From JAZNOQ01 sp045589215 (lineage in GTDB: Bacteria; Bacillota; Clostridia; Oscillospirales; CAG-272): a stretch of DNA of 8,052 nt. Below, in pieces: positions 6,677-8,052 of this stretch. Location of the stretch: positions 1 through 8,052 of the forward strand of contig JAZNOQ010000169.1 in the NCBI GenBank assembly GCA_045589215.1, written 5' to 3'. Position 1 is the first letter of the stretch, and each line of letters starts with the position of its first letter. The notes beneath the pieces were generated by a model. That model worked only from the letters and a program-made list of their open reading frames with translations, did no database searches and was not told where the DNA came from. The translations under genes were made by a program, and so were the position numbers.

Positions 6677-7786
6677 TCACATTTTTCCGTCGCGGAGGAC
6701 ACGGCGGAGGACGCATTCGATGGCATCCGCCATGTAGGAAAAGCCGAGATCGTTCGGATGCGCGCCGTCGACCGTGCAGGAATCCTCGTACGGACCGCGG
6801 AAGATGCTCTGACCGTCGATGTAGTAGACGTTACGGTCCCCCTTGTCGCGCGCGTAATGATAGGTGTCCGCGGTCACGCGACGGCGATCGACGTTTTTTT
6901 GAAAATCGTCGTAGGGAGGTTTATCCAGATAAAAATCGGGCTTTGAAAGGATCAGATAGGGAATGTCGGGGTGCTTTTCGCGGATCGTGTCGTAGAGCCT
7001 TTGGTGCGTCGCACGAAGATGCGCGGCATCGGGGGCGTTGTGATCGTAGTCCGATACGAACACCGACATTTCAAGGGATGCGAGATAATCCGCCATCGTC
7101 TGTTCGCCCTTGCCGCTGCCCGAAAAGCCGAGGTTCAGGTGGTCGATCCCGAGGGCGCGGGATACCATATTCGTAAATCCGTTGCCCGGCCGCGAGGCAC
7201 AGCCGCCCTGCGTGATCGACGAGCCGTAATAGACGATCGGCGCGAGGGGACGGTAGGGCGCACCTGCACCGAGAGAGGAGCCGTCCTTAATACCGATATA
7301 TAGCTCCGACAGTGTGTTGTAAAGCGGGAAGTGGATCGTCACGTAGTGCGTTCCCTCATCAAAAAATTCAAGCTTCGATTCATACCCGTCGGTCATACCG
7401 TAAGGCGGGACGAAGGTCTTATGGTAGATGCTTTCTCTGCCGTCGGGGGAGTCGACGTACAGGTCAAAGCCCGACGTGCCCGTGAGGGGCATATGCGAGA
7501 AGTGCGTGACGCTTGGCATCACCGCCTTCAGGACGATATAAGGGGAATCGGTCGAAAAGCGTACGCGGCCGCCCGCGGTGTGACGCGCGAGACGCTTCAC
7601 CCCCGAGTTGACGGTTGCCGCCACGTCATCGGGCATTCTTTTAAACGCGGGCTCGGTCGTTGGGTTGTAAAGCCCGTAGATCTCGAAAGGGGGCTTTCTC
7701 ACGTCGTAGAGACAGAGATCGGGTGCATCGATCTTGTCCGACACCAAGAGATTTTTGTCAATGCTTTCGATTTTGAATTCTGCCAT
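6677..7786 (-). CDS. SGNH/GDSL-type hydrolase (GxDLY + SGNH_hydro_3 layout)
   Basis: This is a probable esterase or deacetylase of the SGNH superfamily; the substrate is unknown, with acetylated sugars or glycans being typical for this layout. The 369 residues split in two. The N-terminal part (about 1-178) is a beta-rich accessory domain with the GFDLYVDSPDG motif at 106-116, the GxDLY type. The catalytic part (about 182-369) shows block I GSSITQGG at 188-195 (Ser190 as nucleophile), block II GFSGSGKGE at 220-228 (Gly oxyanion residue), block III SDYDHNA with Asn250, and block V VDGAHPNDLGF with Asp340 and His343. All catalytic positions are present. There is no signal peptide or membrane anchor, so it appears cytoplasmic. 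The start has AAGGAG (7796-7801) 9 nt upstream. It is a single-gene unit, with no sugar transporter or glycosidase inside the window to hint at a substrate. Confidence 0.88.
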   Translation of the reverse strand: MAEFKIESIDKNLLVSDKIDAPDLCLYDVRKPPFEIYGLYNPTTEPAFKRMPDDVAATVNSGVKRLARHTAGGRVRFSTDSPYIVLKAVMPSVTHFSHMPLTGTSGFDLYVDSPDGRESIYHKTFVPPYGMTDGYESKLEFFDEGTHYVTIHFPLYNTLSELYIGIKDGSSLGAGAPYRPLAPIVYYGSSITQGGCASRPGNGFTNMVSRALGIDHLNLGFSGSGKGEQTMADYLASLEMSVFVSDYDHNAPDAAHLRATHQRLYDTIREKHPDIPYLILSKPDFYLDKPPYDDFQKNVDRRRVTADTYHYARDKGDRNVYYIDGQSIFRGPYEDSCTVDGAHPNDLGFSYMADAIECVLRRVLRDGKM

Positions 7787-7836
7787 TGCCTATAACTCCT
7801 TTTTGTGCAGTCGCGCGGTGAACGCGCCGTGCGTTC

Positions 7837-7865
7837 AGTATAACACAAAAGCGGAAGGAAAGCAA
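7837..7865 (-). promoter_or_regulatory. Extended -10 promoter of SGNH hydrolase gene
   Basis: On the minus strand TGTTATACT (7837-7845) is an extended -10 (TG-n-TATACT). A weak -35, TTGCTT (7860-7865), lies 17 nt upstream of the hexamer. Transcription would begin near 7830, about 43 nt before the ATG. The inverted repeat GAACGC/GCGTTC at 7820-7825 and 7831-7836 touches the -10 box and covers the likely start site. Confidence 0.65.
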
Positions 7866-7942
7866 GAGGCAAGCGAAATTTCGGTGTGAAAATTTCTTTT
7901 TGGAAAAAGATAAAAAAATCGAAACTTTTTTCAAAAAAGGGG

Positions 7943-7971
7943 TTGACAAACGAGAGGGATTGTAGTATAAT
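7943..7971 (+). promoter_or_regulatory. Consensus sigma-A promoter of tRNA-Leu with upstream A/T tracts
   Basis: TTGACA at 7943-7948 and TATAAT at 7966-7971 with a 17-nt spacer are a perfect consensus promoter. Just upstream, 7892-7938 is made of phased-looking A and T runs, including CTTTTTT-C-AAAAAAG at 7925-7939, which could act as an UP element. The start is near 7978, giving a leader of about 30 nt. Such strength is usual for stable RNA genes. Confidence 0.9.
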
Positions 7972-8007
7972 ACATAACGTTGCGAGCGAAGGCGCGCGAC
8001 GGAATAC

Positions 8008-8052
8008 GCGGGAGTGGCGGAACTGGCAGACGCGCACGTTTGAGGGGCGTGT
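8008..8052 (+). tRNA. tRNA-Leu (anticodon GAG), 5' half
   Basis: The acceptor 5' strand is GCGGGAG (8008-8014), then TG at positions 8-9. The D stem GCG/CGC (8017-8019 and 8031-8033) holds the AACTGGCAGA loop typical of leucine tRNAs. The anticodon stem CACGT/GCGTG (8035-8039 and 8047-8051) encloses the 7-nt loop TTGAGGG, placing anticodon GAG at 8042-8044. It reads CUC and CUU codons. The window ends before the long variable arm, T arm and 3' acceptor strand, so those cannot be checked. It may be the first of a tRNA cluster. Confidence 0.93.

Noticed and set aside
7331..7795. 154-codon plus-strand frame inside the SGNH hydrolase gene
   Set aside because: It is antisense to a gene with all four SGNH blocks intact, and has no family resemblance.

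Overview
The window looks like chromosome of a fairly GC-rich, spore-forming member of the Bacillota, most likely class Clostridia and perhaps an uncultured gut lineage. The evidence is the clostridial-type DUF512 protein next to der, a SPOCS/LysM protein of the SipL type (a spore-coat morphogenesis factor), strong Shine-Dalgarno sequences, sigma-A promoters that match consensus closely, and palindrome-rich intergenic DNA. The taxonomic call is an inference from gene content; no rRNA is present.

Layout, left to right. Bases 1-350 hold the C-terminal end of a DUF512 protein, cut by the window edge. A short palindrome-dense spacer follows (about 350-511). Next is a compact rightward operon, der - obgE - ppa (580-3750), with gaps of 3 and 15 nt. 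It ends at a strong hairpin (3754-3784) that also serves the convergent gene. That gene, on the minus strand, encodes a sipL-like protein (3788-5386). It is divergent from a rightward degV-family gene (5660-6523), which has a near-consensus promoter tangled with a terminator-like inverted repeat. Two hairpin-forming sequences and a second shared terminator (6552-6660) separate degV from a convergent minus-strand gene for an SGNH/GDSL-type hydrolase (6677-7786). The last 220 bases hold divergent promoters for this hydrolase and for a tRNA-Leu(GAG) gene that runs off the right edge.

How the genes work together. Der and ObgE are both GTPases of large ribosomal subunit maturation, and inorganic pyrophosphatase removes the PPi made by macromolecule synthesis, so the operon is a growth and translation housekeeping unit. 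The sipL-like gene points to endospore formation. DegV and the hydrolase are single-gene units bounded by their own promoters and terminators.

I found no defence system, mobile element with a transposase, CRISPR array or prophage gene, and no convincing new multi-gene system. The unusual content is in the intergenic DNA: overlapping inverted repeats at the degV promoter, the palindrome cluster before der, the stem-loop pair after degV, and an inverted repeat next to the hydrolase -10 box.
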